From Paramecium tetraurelia (Eukaryota; Ciliophora; Oligohymenophorea; Peniculida; Parameciidae): DNA of 64,000 bases. The notes beneath the pieces are model-generated. The model saw nothing but the letters and a program-made list of their open reading frames with translations, was not told the DNA's origin and did not search any database. Numbering within the stretch: position 1 is the stretch's first letter; each line of letters begins with the position of its first letter. Positions 38,840-51,641 of the stretch are shown here, in pieces. The stretch lies in contig NW_001799233.1 of NCBI RefSeq assembly GCF_000165425.1, positions 251,256-315,255 on the forward strand, given 5' to 3'. The position numbers were made by a program, and so were the translations under genes.

Positions 38840-39147
38840 TTTTTTGATCTTTCATTATATTCAATTTACGCATAATTGATCCTAATAGAAGATAAATTAC
38901 CAATAATTATAATTGTTAGGACTTAGCATATTAAGATTATCAAAATATTTATGAATTAAATATATATTAGTTAAGTATTATTTTATTTTTGATAATCTAA
39001 ATGAAAATAAATGAAGAAATATAGGAATCCAATTGTGATTTGAAATTAGATAATTTAGAAATGGTGATTACTTGGATAATTTACATGCAAAAAAGTTAGT
39101 TTGATAATATTAAAATATATTTATTTATTAATTTTATTATATCGTTA
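38840..39147. other. Spacer, no gene seen
   Basis: About 310 bp of A+T-rich sequence with short open stretches but no defensible gene. Confidence 0.4.
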
Positions 39148-39832
39148 ATGCTGAGTCAAAAAAATTTATTAGTTGGTGAAGAAGATTTCAATTTAAATAA
39201 ATTTCGAGATTCTTTGTATCTTAGAATGTCAAGTCCGAGCTAATCAAAATTGAGTAGTGTAAAAAAGGAAGAAAATTCAGTTAAGAAATCAGCGAAAAAT
39301 TCAATGCATACTGATGTACAGCACCGAAAAAGGTAATAAAAATAATTATTGTTAGCGTGCCATCATTTGATGAATTATTGAAAACAATGAATACAAGTAA
39401 TGGTCCTGTCTAAAAATAAAATACTTCTAATCACAAAAGAAATATCACTGATTCATCTCGAAAGATGAGTGGTATATATAATAAGATTGAATGTTTGGGA
39501 AATAATGAGGTTAATCAAATAACCAAATTATCATAACCGTAAATAATTTTAATAAATTTAGATTCATTTCTAATACTCCTCTAGCAGTATCAAATAATTA
39601 GCAACCCAAAAGGACAACCTTCTCGAGTAGCATTGCAGAAAAACCTGTTTTTTCAAAGGGAAATGGGAAATCTCTTATGGATAAATTGTCTTTAAAAGAG
39701 CTGATGGAAATTCGCAGTAAAATAGATAATAGTACATAATCGGAAGTGCATGAATTATCTGCAAATTATGTGCAAGAATTATTAAAATTATCTTAAATCA
39801 TTATTAAGTAAGTAAGGCATATAAAGCATTGA
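39148..39832 (+). CDS. Unknown Ser/Lys/Asn-rich protein, 212 aa
   Basis: Three exons (introns 39333-39355 and 39539-39561) sum to 213 codons. The product is polar and probably largely disordered in the first 150 residues, with many Ser and Lys, then a more ordered, Leu-rich helix near the end (LMDKLSLKELMEIRSKID). No domain recognised. It stands 51 bp upstream of the SDHAF2 gene on the same strand. Confidence 0.65.
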
Positions 39833-39883
39833 AATATGTTTATATATATTTAATAATAAGAATTAATATTTTTATTTAAGAAA

Positions 39884-40234
39884 ATGGCATCTAAAAATTT
39901 TATATCCAAAAGAGTTGCAGAACAATTTACCAAAAACATCCTACTTCCAAATAGACCCAAAGACTTACATTCCTATCAAAAAATGCTCATGCACAGATGC
40001 ACTAATTTAGGAATGAAAGAATTAGATATAATTTTGGGCAGATGGTCTTAGGAATTCGTGCCAAAGATGAACTATGAAGAATTGAACTAGATGGAGTCTG
40101 AAATCTTAGATCTAGATACAATAGACATCTATAATCTATTACTGTAGGTTAAAGTGGCCGAAGAATTGAAACCTTTGGAACAATTGAAATATGTATAAGA
40201 AATTAGGAATTACGCTCTGAAAGGTTTGATATGA
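39884..40234 (+). CDS. SDHAF2: Succinate dehydrogenase assembly factor 2 (Sdh5/SdhE family), 116 aa
   Basis: Single exon. The fold region MLMHRCTNLGMKELDIILGRW matches the SdhE/Sdh5 signature, in which the RGxxE motif of a loop helps attach FAD to the SDHA flavoprotein; here the Arg is kept as HRC and the Gly and Glu as LGMKEL. Following helices (SQEFVPKMNYEEL, ILDLDTIDIYNLL) correspond to the rest of the small helical domain. The N terminus MASKNFISKRVAEQF is basic and could be a mitochondrial targeting peptide. The size fits. The next gene starts 44 bp downstream. Confidence 0.85.
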
Positions 40235-40278
40235 GATGTCTATTAAATATACAGATTATTAATAATAAAAATAATTTA

Positions 40279-40846
40279 ATGTTCAAGAACAACTTCTACT
40301 CCTATGTGGGTGGTACTAGATCGGATATAGCCATGAGTATTGAATCCTATTTCGAAGTTATGGAAGTCTTATTGGATTAATATTTGAGTAGAGAAGTATA
40401 GAATATGATATTATCAACAACAAGATGCTGTTCAATTTCAAGAATTGCAGTCAAGTGCTCAATGACATAGTGGTTTCAGCTCCATTAGCCTTTTTGCCTT
40501 TCTCGCTCTTGGGAACACAATGGCTCTTTGCAGGTGCTAACAGAAAGGGAGCTAATAAAGCTTATGGGCCCATACTTGCATCTGTACATATGTTAGTATT
40601 ATGGAGAGCTTACACTGCTCCAATCCCAAATAAATTATACACTAAAATAATCGCAGATCCTACGGTCGATGGGTAATATATCAGGTATTAAATTATTATC
40701 AATTTAGAACTCAATTGTCTGTCATGAAGCCAGGCTTATGGCAGGTATTGAGCAGGGAATTGTATCATAAAGGATATAGATTTCCTGAAATGCTAGAGTT
40801 CAAGACCGCCACAGAATTCCCAACTGGATTTGTCAAGCCCTATTGA
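40279..40846 (+). CDS. Unknown protein, possibly mitochondrial, 171 aa
   Basis: Three exons (introns 40396-40424 and 40685-40707) give 172 codons. Middle part: DIVVSAPLAFLPFSLLGTQWLF, a hydrophobic stretch, then RKGANKAYGPILASVHML and an aromatic end (GLWQVLSRELYHKGYRFP). I do not recognise the family. It is packed 44 bp after SDHAF2 and 70 bp before the next kinase; the first stretch and the neighbour suggest a mitochondrial protein, but this is only inference. Confidence 0.65.
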
Positions 40847-40916
40847 TGGTACATCACAATAATATAATATATCCAATATTTAATACAATTTTTATTTAAT
40901 TTTAATACAAAAGTAT

Positions 40917-43900
40917 ATGGAGGCAGATTAACTATTGGTGACTAATTTTTTTATAGAATAATAAATAAAAATATTAAAACCCCGACCTTTGGCTATTAAA
41001 TAAAGTGCTGAAATTTTATAACATTACTATAAATTGTAAGCAGTAATAATTTTAACATATTATCACTTTTATTAGAAAGAATAAGTCAAAGTCATAGAAA
41101 CATCTTTGCTCAGCATCTATTCATTCTTTCAATCTGACAACTTTGAAAGTTATTAGGATATCAACACTAAAATTAATAATTTACTTGAAGATATTTCTAA
41201 AATTGATGATAACACAATAAAGAAAGGACAATTTCGAAGATCGATTTGTAGAAAATCATTATAAAAGTATTACATTCTGATTTTATATATTCAATTAGAT
41301 CATTTAAAATTTTATCTTTAAAACTTAGGATATCTTTGGACATTATCAGTAAAAAATGGATAAATAAACAAAATTTAAAAAATTAATTAAGATGGTCCAA
41401 TCTATGCATCCGAAACATACAAAAGTATATTGACATATTTAAGATAAAGTTCTTTGAATTCAGATCTAGCATTAGTCTCTAAAAAGTTATTTAAAATGTT
41501 TATATGCAGAATATGTGAACAACCTGTCTAAGCAACTCAAATGGAATAACATTGCATAAAGTGCGAACAATAAGCTGAAAGCAAAAAAAGATTATTGGAA
41601 CTAAATTTGGAATTAGCAGATGTTTGTGATTAGGCATATTTAGAAAAGAGGAATGTGCAAGTTAAATTGGCAATTAAAAAGTATTATTATCGGTATCATA
41701 TTTAAGAATGAGAGATAAAACAAAGAAGAGATAACATCATAATACTAAATATATTTATAGAAGAGTTTAGACTTTAAATGATTAAGACGAAGATGAAGAT
41801 AATCAAAATGAATATTAATAAGAATTGAACACAATAGTCAACATTATGACATAAATTATTAACTTTGCTGAAAAAACATTAAACAATTCTGCTGAAGTTG
41901 AAGATACTAAATGTAAATACATATTATGATCTTTATTAATAGAAACCTTAGTGCTGTTAAATGACATAGTCAATGCCAGTCAATGTATTGAAAGCCAAGA
42001 AACATTGACAGTTATTAATGCAACCCATAAATGCTTACTAGATAGACTAGATTATTAGAAAAAATAAGAGAATATTATCAATAACTCATTAGAAGGGTCT
42101 CCTAATCAAAATTAAGATAATATCAGTAAGATCAAAAGAGCTTTTACTAAGTCTAATTCAATTTCATTCAGAATGCCAAAATTTTAAAATTCTCCCTCTC
42201 CTTCTTAGAGAATATCTACAGATCCTATTTAAGAAGAAGAAGATGTACCATAATCACCTTAAATTTCATCATCTTCAAAACTCATATCTTAAAGAAAAGG
42301 ATTTAAAATCAATTCTTCTATTTTTAAGTTGAGTGACGGATCTGATTCTCCTAAATCAATTAAATAATCATCTAATTTAATTCAGGTAAAAACAAGCTAT
42401 TTCTCTTAAATTGAGACAAACTAAACCGTAAATTCTTCCATTAATGAACTTAAAGTTGAAAATACACCATAATAGTCAAGTAATGAGTTCACCTAATCAA
42501 GAGAAAACATTTAAAAATCAATATAAAAATTAGCTCAATTTAAAGCTTCGATCCAACCACTCTTAACGAAAGATTAGAAAACATAGATATTAGAGGAGAT
42601 TACAGAAGAAGTAAAATTTCCAAATAAAATAATTGAAATTAGCAAATAATAATCCATAAAAGATAGCGAAAATTCATCTAATAAATCTAGTATAGAATCT
42701 GGGAATTCCAACAATAATAATGAAAGAATTAATTTAGCTCCTAAAAGAAAATACAAAAAGAAAAACAAATTAAGTTTCTAATCATAAGAAATTGATAATT
42801 TATAATTGAATAGTAAAAATCCCCAAAGAAAAAGTAAATTTTTTGAAAATTAAATCTGCAAATCTCCCATTGTTTTATATGACAACACAATGGATGAAAT
42901 TTTGATTGATAAAGGATACCATTCCGATTCCAATTTAATTAAAAGTGTCTCACCTTAATAAAATGAATCTTCTAAGGTTGGAATTAAAGATTTTGAATTC
43001 ATTAAACTATTAGGAAAAGGAGCTTATGGATGGGTTTTTTTAGTGAAAAAACATGGCTCAGGAGATCTTTATGCTTTGAAAATAATTGATTGTGCTTAAA
43101 GAGTAATTTGAAATTTTAATCATAGAATTTAGAAGCATTCTTGGAATAGTTAAAGGCTGAAAGAAATATTTTCGAAATTCTCAACAGCAGTTTTGTCGTT
43201 AAAGCATATTTTTCATTTGTTCATGAACAGTATCTTATTTTTGTACAAGAATACATGATGGGAGGAGATCTAGCCAGCATTTTAAAACAATATACGGTAG
43301 ATTCTAATATAAATCAATTTAGGCGCTTGATGAGTTTTATGTTTAACATTATATGGCTGAGATTGTTTTGGCTTTAGAATATTTAAGATAATAGAATATA
43401 GTGCATAGAGATTTAAAACCAGAAAATATATTATTAGATTGTTAAGGACATGCTAAACTTGCTGACTTTGGTCTGTCAGAATAGGGAGTGAATAGCAGAT
43501 TAAAATTAAAAGACAATTTGAGTACTTAAAATTCTGTAGAGATACCTACTTGTATAGAACAATTCAGTGATTAATCAGGTTATTAGCCAATCTATAAATA
43601 ACTTAAAAAAGTAGATTCGATTTTAGTTGAGAAATAAGGATGTAAAACAAAAAAGTAAAATTTAATATATTAATAAAAGGATTGTTGGTACTCCTGATTA
43701 CATTGCACCTGAAATTATATTGGGAACTTCAGTGAGCAATTTTAGTTCAGATTACTGGAGTTTGGGTATTATAATGTATGAACTACTTTGTGGTATTGCC
43801 CCTTTTAATGATGACACTGTGGATAAAATTTTTGATAATATTCTGAATATGAGAATTGAATGGCCTTAAATTGGAGAGGAAGAAGATTGTATTTCAGAAT

Positions 43901-44369
43901 AAGCATATGATTTGATTGTAAAACTATTGGAGCCTGATTTTAATAACAGAATAGGGCACAAATCTATTGAAGAAATAAAAAATCATAAATTTTTTAAAGG
44001 TTTTACTGAATTATAATCATAGGTATCTAATGGAATAGATTATTGAGCAAACCAGGATTGATTATTCCAGAGCTAACTTGTGAATCAAAAGACACTGAAA
44101 AGATGCAATAGTTTTTAAAAAAATTGGAAAAAACTAATAAAGATTCAGAAAATAAAAAATTAGCCTAATAATTGAAAGCTTAACTTTAAAATTTAGAAAG
44201 AATCGATTTACTAAAGTAAAGAAGCACATAAGAATCTGATAAATATTTGTATAATTAATTATTAATTAGATCGCAAGTGTAGAATGAACAAAAAAAAATT
44301 TAACATCAAATTGAGTTACTTACACAGCTTTATGCAAAACTTTACTAATGTTACTCTAAGATGCAGTGA
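40917..44369 (+). CDS. IRE/MAST-like AGC protein kinase with C2HC zinc finger, 1099 aa
   Basis: Seven exons (introns 41681-41706, 41913-41942, 43103-43125, 43297-43322, 43655-43679, 44000-44022) sum to 1100 codons; a further in-frame 33-nt intron near 41044 is possible. N-terminal helical region; then CRICEQPVQATQMEQHCIKC, the zinc-finger-like motif of plant IRE kinases; long polar linker; kinase domain with [37 protein letters not shown], a ~63-residue insert, then VGTPDYIAPE; C-terminal coiled coil. The insert between DFG and the APE motif is the hallmark of the Greatwall/MAST/Rim15/IRE group. All catalytic residues are present. Family members act in cell cycle, growth and quiescence control. 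Confidence 0.88.
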
Positions 44370-44510
44370 TAAGATTTTTGTTCTAATAATTAGATATTTA
44401 TTTTTGTAAAATCAAGATATACAATTAATATAATTATTTTATCAGAATTTATATAGATACAGCATATTTCGATACAAAATGTTGGAATTAATTGTTTTAT
44501 AAAACAAAAT

Positions 44511-46061
44511 ATGAATAGAAAGTTCTTCCAACTAAGATAGATGACTAGGAATCTTGATGAGTCTTATAAAGAAGACTTAGAACTTTATGGAAAATTATTG
44601 TAAAAGAAATATCAGCCTAATCCTTAAAGATTGAATAATGATAAACAAATGCTATAAGAATGGGACCAATTCAAATAGTTTAGATTATCGAATATAATAG
44701 ATTCCACACTGGATTCAGATATATTTAAGATCTGCATTTGTGACTTTTTAAAAAAAAAAAGAGTCAGCATGGAATTTTGGATTAAAGTTGCATATGATAT
44801 TTTTCATGATGAAACAAAAGGAAAATAAGTGAGAATGAAATTTTGGAGATCAATGAGAAAGAAATCTAGTAGTTTAGAATTAGACTTGAAAAATAAAAAA
44901 TGGCCTGTTGCCTGGAAATATTTGGAGAGAGAACCATGTCTAAATCTTGAATTACTCAAATTGTATGAACAATACATGCCCATACGTCCCTTTTTTGCTT
45001 AAACTCTAAACACCATGACTAACATTACTTGTGATTTAAGGAGAATGCCTATGCTCAAAGAAGAAAAATCTATAGAATTTGATCTATCAAAGACTACTTG
45101 GTTTCCTAAAATAGATATGTGTGGTCCAGCTATTTTAGAGTAATTGTCTAGTTCAGATAACTATTTTTGCGACTCATTGGTTAAATTTACAACAGAAATG
45201 AAGGCAATAATGTTCCCTATATTAGATTTCTTTAGATTAGATAAGAAAAAAGGTAGAATTATAAATTTATTTGGTGAGCAACACGATTTTGTATTAGAAG
45301 TACTTTATTCCTTAAAAGCTTTTTGTGGATAAGCTATAAACTATACTTAAGGATCATTGAAGAAGAAAAAGAATTATAAATGCACAAACTCATATAAAAT
45401 AAATGAATTGCAATGTACTATTATGTTAGCAACCCTATCAGAAAACGATTTGAATTAAGATGTAATTAATGATATCCAAAATAATATTTAAGGAGGCTAT
45501 TCTGCATTTATTCAGGATAATTAAATGTACTATCATGGTGAAAAAAATTAAAGGTTAGTTCTTATATTTAGCTAAAAGAAATTAGAGTTTGGAAGACTGG
45601 AAAAAGGAATTAAATTCTATTAAATTTCTGACTAGCAGATTTCTACGTTAAAAAGTAAATTCAATTACGAGTTTCTAGTATATTATGCAAACATTTTGTT
45701 CAACAAATGCATGATAGTGTAGCAGAATTGCAGCTCAAGAAAACCTTTTTATTAAGTTATGATTTGTATGTGGACATATGTTTTGGCAGTCTATCTTTCA
45801 GGAGAAATTCCCAATTTAGAAGTAGCTAATGTTTTTCAAGATAATAATGATAAAGCAGATTCATTTTTAGACATTTAAATTGATTTAGGACTAAGTTCTC
45901 ACGAAGAAGATGCAGAGCCAGAATTTGAATAATACTTATTTCAAAAAGTTAACTTTGATTTTGCTAATCAAGTGGGAGGACTAAGTTTGGATCCAAGTGA
46001 AGAAGAAGACTGTATGATTGTGGATTAAATAGAGAAGAAAAAGAAGATTATTTTAGTATGA
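44511..46061 (+). CDS. Unknown protein, 516 aa
   Basis: A single exon of 516 codons plus TGA 46059-46061. It is Lys/Phe/Leu-rich and looks globular up to about residue 450, then acidic (EEDAEPEFEQ and EEEDC near the end). An 11-A run at 44750-44760 sits inside the coding region and would shift the frame if its length were wrong; the reading on both sides is natural with 11. No motif, signal or membrane segment recognised. It follows the AGC kinase by 141 bp on the same strand. Confidence 0.7.
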
Positions 46062-46677
46062 TTTAGTAATATTTATATTAATTTTTTATGGATATTTACA
46101 TAATAAAATATTTAATTAGATTAGATATATGTTTTATGGTGCAATTGTTATATAAAAAACTTAGTTATAATTTTTGATTGATTTATGTAAATAATATTAA
46201 TAATTTCATAAAATGTATTTAATAAGATTCGATCAAAAAAGGAATGGCTTTTTTTTCTTGATAAGAATGATAAATAATTAGGTAGATCTCTACCATTTTT
46301 TGAATTAATATTGCACAAGTATTTATATTTTATGAAACAACAATGTTATTAAGAAGTATAGTTTTTTATAATAGTATTATATTCCTAAATTCTGATACTA
46401 TGATAACAAATAATATCCAATATGATTTCCAAATCCTTGTTATTAATAAATATCGGTATCTTAGTTATTTACAAAATATATAAGACCATCCATGGTGATA
46501 TGATAAATCAAAGAAATTTCATTTTCAGATTTAAACTAATAATATTTGGCAAAAATTGGAGATTTTATAATTATTATGGAAAACAAAGATAATGTACAAT
46601 AATTGGAATACTTAGAAATCTGATATATATATTAAGTAATAATAGTTTATTTTATTTATATTTATTTTTTTTGCCCG
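46062..46677. other. Spacer, no gene seen
   Basis: About 615 bp, A+T-rich with long T tracts near 46240 and 46665. It should carry the promoter of the Tubby gene. No gene or RNA recognised. Confidence 0.5.
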
Positions 46678-48514
46678 ATGTTCCTTAATCCTGAAATGAT
46701 TAATGAAGCACAAGACTCTTCAGCTTAGAATTAGTAATGTAGTTCACGACAACAGCCAAAGGGGAGGTCTAATAATATGAATCGATTTTAAGTAAAGTAG
46801 AAGGATGAATCTAAATCAGATAATAAACCTATGAGTAGAATTTAATAGGTAAATTGTAATCTCATAATATAAGAGAGAAATGGAAATTTCTAAAAAGTAG
46901 GTTGAATCCTAGATTTAAGAAAATAATGATTTAGTTGAAAGTCTTGTTTAATTTGATTCGGATGATGAAAAAAATGGTGCAAATTAGATTATTAATCCTT
47001 TAATTCTTAGCCTATAAGAATAAGAAGAATAAACTGTAAATATATTCCTTATTTTGAGTAACAATAACAGGTAATCCAATCAAAACCAAAGACTTTTGAT
47101 TCAATTAGTGCATTGCAAAATAATGCCTAATATAAAAAGAAACTTGGTTAAAATGAATCTTCTTATGGCCAAGAGTTTGATTTAAAGATTGATTAAGTAA
47201 ATAATAGTCTTAATTTTAGTTAACTATAATTGGAAACAATCATAATTAGTATTATGAGCCAGGATAATAAATAAATAAAACTAATGATCTTCCTTAACTT
47301 TCAAAGTAAAATAACAAGATATAATTTGATTATACAAAAAAAGCCTAAGAAACTAAAAATGTGTCAAAATTGGAGGAAGATTAAGCTTAAAAAAATCCTT
47401 AAAAATACCAATAGTTTGATTAATAAAATGAATAAGTTGAGGACATTATTCAATTAGATGGAAGTCAAACTGATATTTTTTCAGAAAATATAGATAAAGA
47501 TAAAGAACAACAAAGTTAAATTCTCTTTTAAAATTTAAACTTAGAAAATGAAAAATAGGAGAACATAAAAGAGGAGTCATTTAATGAAATATTTGAATAA
47601 AGCGAACTAAAATCTTAAGTATCAGAGGAGTAGTAATAGTAATAAGAATAATAATAATAATAATAACAATAATAATAATAATAGTAATAACCAAAGTAGA
47701 CTTGTCCATATCCAAAACCATTGGCTTCAATATCAATGCCTTATGGTAAGAAGCATTTTCTTGTAAATCCAGCAGAGAAAGGAGGAATGATATAATGTAC
47801 AATAAAAAGAGATAGAAGTGGAATGTGTAGATTTTATCCTAAATATCATATGCATGTTTCAAATGGATTTTTGTATTTGATGAGTGCAAAAAAGAGAGCA
47901 TGCAACAATACAAGCAATTATATTATTTCACAATCGAGAGATGATATGGAAAAGATAGACAATTTCTTAGGGAAAGTTAGGAGCAATTTTATGGGAACTG
48001 AATTTATCTTATATGATTCAGGGTTAAATCCAGAGAAAACAAAAGATCCATAAAAAGTTAGACAGCAATTAGGAGTTGTTCAGTATGAAAGTAACATTCT
48101 CGGTTCAAAAGGACCTCGTAAAATGGTGGTAAATCATTTGAGTAAATGAAGGTTTTATTGCCAAATTTGAATGAGCGAGGTTAATTGTATGAGTTCAAAC
48201 CTTCCAATTCAAAGGATGGAATATTAAAGGAATATTTAAACAACAATAGAGACTAAATTGTCACTTATGTTAATAGGCCCCCGTAATGGAATAGTAAACA
48301 CAAAGCATTTGTCTTGAATTTTTATTAGAGAGTAGACAAACCAAGTGTTAAAAACTTTCAACTCATAGAGGATTAGAAGGAGGATAACATATTATTGCAA
48401 TTCGGGAGAGTTGGCGAAGATCTATTCAATTTAGATTTCCAATATCCTATTACTCCACTTCAAGCATTTTAAATTGCATTAACTAGTTTTGATTACAAAA
48501 TTGCATGTGAATGA
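46678..48514 (+). CDS. Tubby-like protein with polyglutamine tract, 580 aa
   Basis: Five exons (introns 46849-46873, 47036-47058, 47197-47219, 48129-48151), exactly 581 codons. The N-terminal half is disordered, Gln/Asn/Glu-rich, and ends in a Gln run at 47631-47690. The C-terminal 250 residues are a Tubby domain: [110 protein letters not shown] and a terminal FDYKIACE that matches the family ending. Tubby domains bind PI(4,5)P2 and in TULP3 deliver membrane proteins to cilia. A ciliary trafficking role is plausible. The domain is complete. Confidence 0.93.
47631..47690 (+). repeat. In-frame polyQ run made almost only of TAA/TAG codons
   Basis: Twenty consecutive codons inside the Tubby gene: five TAA/TAG, one GAA, six TAA, one CAA, then seven TAA/TAG. 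In the standard code this would be 18 stops; here it encodes Q5-E-Q14. The DNA is a near-perfect trinucleotide array and so is prone to length change. Confidence 0.9.
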
Positions 48515-48568
48515 AATGTTTTGTCATTAAAATAAATCAATTATATATATATATTATACAAAGAGAGA

Positions 48569-48952
48569 ATGTAAAACAAGCCATTAGACTGGATTTGCAT
48601 TGGATGCAAAAATCTGAATTACTCCTTTAGAAAATACTGTAATCGATGCAAGACCTTCACAAGAGATGCTCCAGGCACAAAATTCATCCCACTAGAACAA
48701 CCTAATATTATAGATTCATTGAAACTCTCAGAACCTGATCTAACAGGCAGTGGACATAGTACTACAGATAGTGTTGGAAGTAAAGCTCAAGAACAAGCTG
48801 TCTTTCATTAAGCTCTTTTCTTAGAGAATTTAACATAAAGTAAACAAGAAACGGTTAACAAGAACTTCAACTTTATGAAAATTTGTACACTTTGTCGAAC
48901 TGACAACTATTTTTATCAATCTAAATGTAAGTAATGTGGATTTAGGATTTGA
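48569..48952 (+). CDS. RanBP2-type zinc-finger protein, 127 aa
   Basis: A single exon. Residues 6-27 read DWICIGCKNLNYSFRKYCNRC, which is the RanBP2 zinc finger (W-x-C-x2-C-x3-N-x6-C-x2-C). A second knuckle at the C terminus (CTLCR...CKQCGF) may bind another zinc. Between them the sequence is polar and Ser/Gln-rich. Such fingers bind RNA or ubiquitin; which applies here cannot be seen. It starts only 54 bp after the Tubby stop. Confidence 0.85.
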
Positions 48953-49460
48953 TATTGACCATAGTAAGGCCATGATTTGATTTTAATTATTATTCATATC
49001 TATTTCTTATGCTATAAATAAAAAATAAAAATATCAAAATTCTATAAAAAGTCATCAAACTCCCCCCAAGAGAAATATATCTTAGTCCAAAAGCTAGATG
49101 ATTAAATTTTTAAATTATTTCTTTCATTTTAATATATTAATTAGTTTTATTATGTGTGTTAATAAAGAAATAAATATTTGTTGAGAAGTATCTTACAAAA
49201 ATGAAGACTTAAAACCTTTTGATTTATAATACACATTAATTCAATCATCGCATTTCCGATAAAATCTAATGCTTACCAATATTTATAATTTAATTGAGTT
49301 ATTAAGGTGTTGTTTTGAACTCATTATTGTTTTAATAAGAACAGACAAAGTTCTTTAATACAATTCTAGCTATTTTATATATAGTTCTTTATTCATCAAT
49401 TAGAATGTAAATAATTAATTTGGAGTTAAAACAATTTAATATTAAATGAAAAAAAATATT
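48953..49460. other. Spacer with competing short open frames
   Basis: About 510 bp. A plus-strand ORF (49201-49447, 81 codons) and a minus-strand ORF in the same place both look plausible, so neither is called. No RNA recognised. The kinase promoter should be at its end. Confidence 0.35.
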
Positions 49461-51578
49461 ATGATGGAACATGATTAATAGATTCCCCTTCAATAAACTA
49501 TATTTCGAAATGGTGTCTCTGTATTACCATTACTAGTTAAGAAAAATAGTATGGGTATAGCTTTAGAAAACATTCCAAGAACCTAAACATTTTCAAGACA
49601 AATGCAACAATCAGGTCATAATGACAGTGTATAATAATCCAGAACTCCAACAATGAAAAACGATTCCCTTTATGGTAATATTTACAAGAAACCAATTGTC
49701 ATTAAAAAACCCAATTTTATTTTAAAGAAACCTGATAACGATTTTAGTTGGCCACTTTTCAAAATAAAAAATGATCCATTAATAAAATAATTTTGGGAAA
49801 GAAGAGGCTATAAGGATACAGAAAAGAATTGGATATTTGATGATTACATTTTTGCCAGTAATATGTTGAGAATTGGAAAAAAGAAAAAAATTGTGAAGGG
49901 TTATTTTTATAGATTAACAAGTTCTGGTTTATTGATGTACTATAAAAAAGTATTTCTTATTATTATTTTCAAAGGAATCAGATACATTACCCAAAGGTTT
50001 CCTGTAATTGAATATGCAGATAAGACTGATTGTTAGTTTTTAAAAGACAAAAAGAAATCTCTAATTACCAGTATTGTATTTAGAAAAGACCCAAGGTGTT
50101 GGAATAACTATTTTTGATCATTTGATTGACCAAACATTAAAATTAGGAGAATGCATTTAACAATTTTGTTTAATGAGGGGTTTCACTGTTTTGTATGAAT
50201 AATTGGAATTACTGGGAAGTGGAGCATTTGCATCAGTTTATAAGGTAAGTAGAAAAAGAGATGAGAAGTATTTTGCTGCAAAGACATATTTCAAGTAATT
50301 TTATGATGATCATCCACACAAAGAAAGATTGCTTGTAAAGATATTTATTTAAATATAGGTTAGTCAATGGTTTATAATGAAATTACAACTCTTAAAAATA
50401 TTGATCATTAAAATATCATGAAACTATATGAAGTAATTTAGGAAAAAGATAAATTGATATTGATTATGGAATATTGCGCAGGTGGAACATTATACTCTTA
50501 TGTGAAATAAAAAGTCAAATTCAATGATAAGCACTATGCTTATATATTAAAGTAATTATGTGATGCTCTATATGAGATGCATAGATTGAACTTTGTACAT
50601 AGAGATCTCAAATTAGAAAATATCATGCTAGAATCAAAAGACTATTTATAATTAAAATTAGTTGATTTTGGTTTCTCTGAAATTATTAATGAAAAATAAT
50701 TAGTTAGTTAAGCAGGAACCCCTGGTTTTCTCCCTCCAGAAATTTTCAGATAAATCCCTTATACTGCTAAAAGTGATATCTTTAGTTTAGGTGTAATTAT
50801 GTATTTGGTATAAATTTAATATCTAATTAGATTGTTGCTGGATATATGCCATTCAAAGCCCCTACTGCAACATAAATCTTAGAGTTAAATAGAAAATGCT
50901 AAGTAAACTTTGATAAGTCTCCTTGGTAAGATGTAAATCCAGATTTGAAATACTTAATTAAGAAGATGCTTGAATTTAAAATAGAAGATAGAATAAGTTG
51001 CTTAGAGATTCTAGACAGTACTTACATTTTACATCATTCACGTTAGACATCAGAGACTAATTATAAATCAAACTAAATGTTAAGTGGACTTGAATTTGAT
51101 AAGTGTAATAGGCAATCAATGAAAAGTATTAAATAGTCTGAACAATCTAATGATAGAAGCAAAGAATTTTAATTAGATTTTTCAATACATACAAACGACA
51201 TAAAGTCACTTTATTAAAGGAATTCTTAAAAGACTAATAAATCTAATAGATCAATAAATTCTTTAGCAAAAAACTCTTCATAAAAAAAAATATCGCGATC
51301 AGTACCTAAAGAATGCCAACTCTCTAAATTTTAGAGCACCAAAAAGGTAGAAGATTTAGACTCGCATAAGAGTTAAAGCAAAAAACAGAGTTCTTTTGGG
51401 GATGTTATAATATGTAAATATATAATTGATTATCTTTTAATTAGAAGAAACAAAGATTGTAACATTTGATGACACTGACTCTTTGAAATTAGAATAGATT
51501 CTATATTTAAAAAGAGGTGGATTAGCCTTTAATAAAACAAAGAAACCTTTGGATTAATTTTCTAACAAAGTCAACTGA
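49461..51578 (+). CDS. PH-domain protein kinase, paralogue of the 9669-11827 gene, 669 aa
   Basis: Five exons (introns 49950-49974, 50335-50363, 50808-50830, 51414-51444), 670 codons. Order as in the first paralogue: polar N terminus, PH-like module (MLRIGKKKKIVKGYFYRL...YYKK), kinase domain (LLGSGAFASVYK, AAKTYFK, HRDLKLENIML, DFGFSE, GTPGFLPPE) and a 200-residue Ser/Asn/Lys tail. The invariant Lys, HRD and DFG are present. Several introns fall at the same codons as in the other gene, so the pair arose by duplication of a spliced gene; protein similarity is clear but far from identical, so the event is old. The two starts ATG-ATG are adjacent; either could be used. Confidence 0.85.
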
Positions 51579-51641
51579 ACTATGTATTATAATTTATGAT
51601 AATGAAATTATTAAATATAAGTTAATTATATTTATTAATAT

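Noticed and set aside
44750..44760. Frameshift in the 11-A run of the 516-aa gene
   Set aside because: Reading through 11 A keeps one natural frame on both sides; no shift is needed, though the run length should be confirmed.
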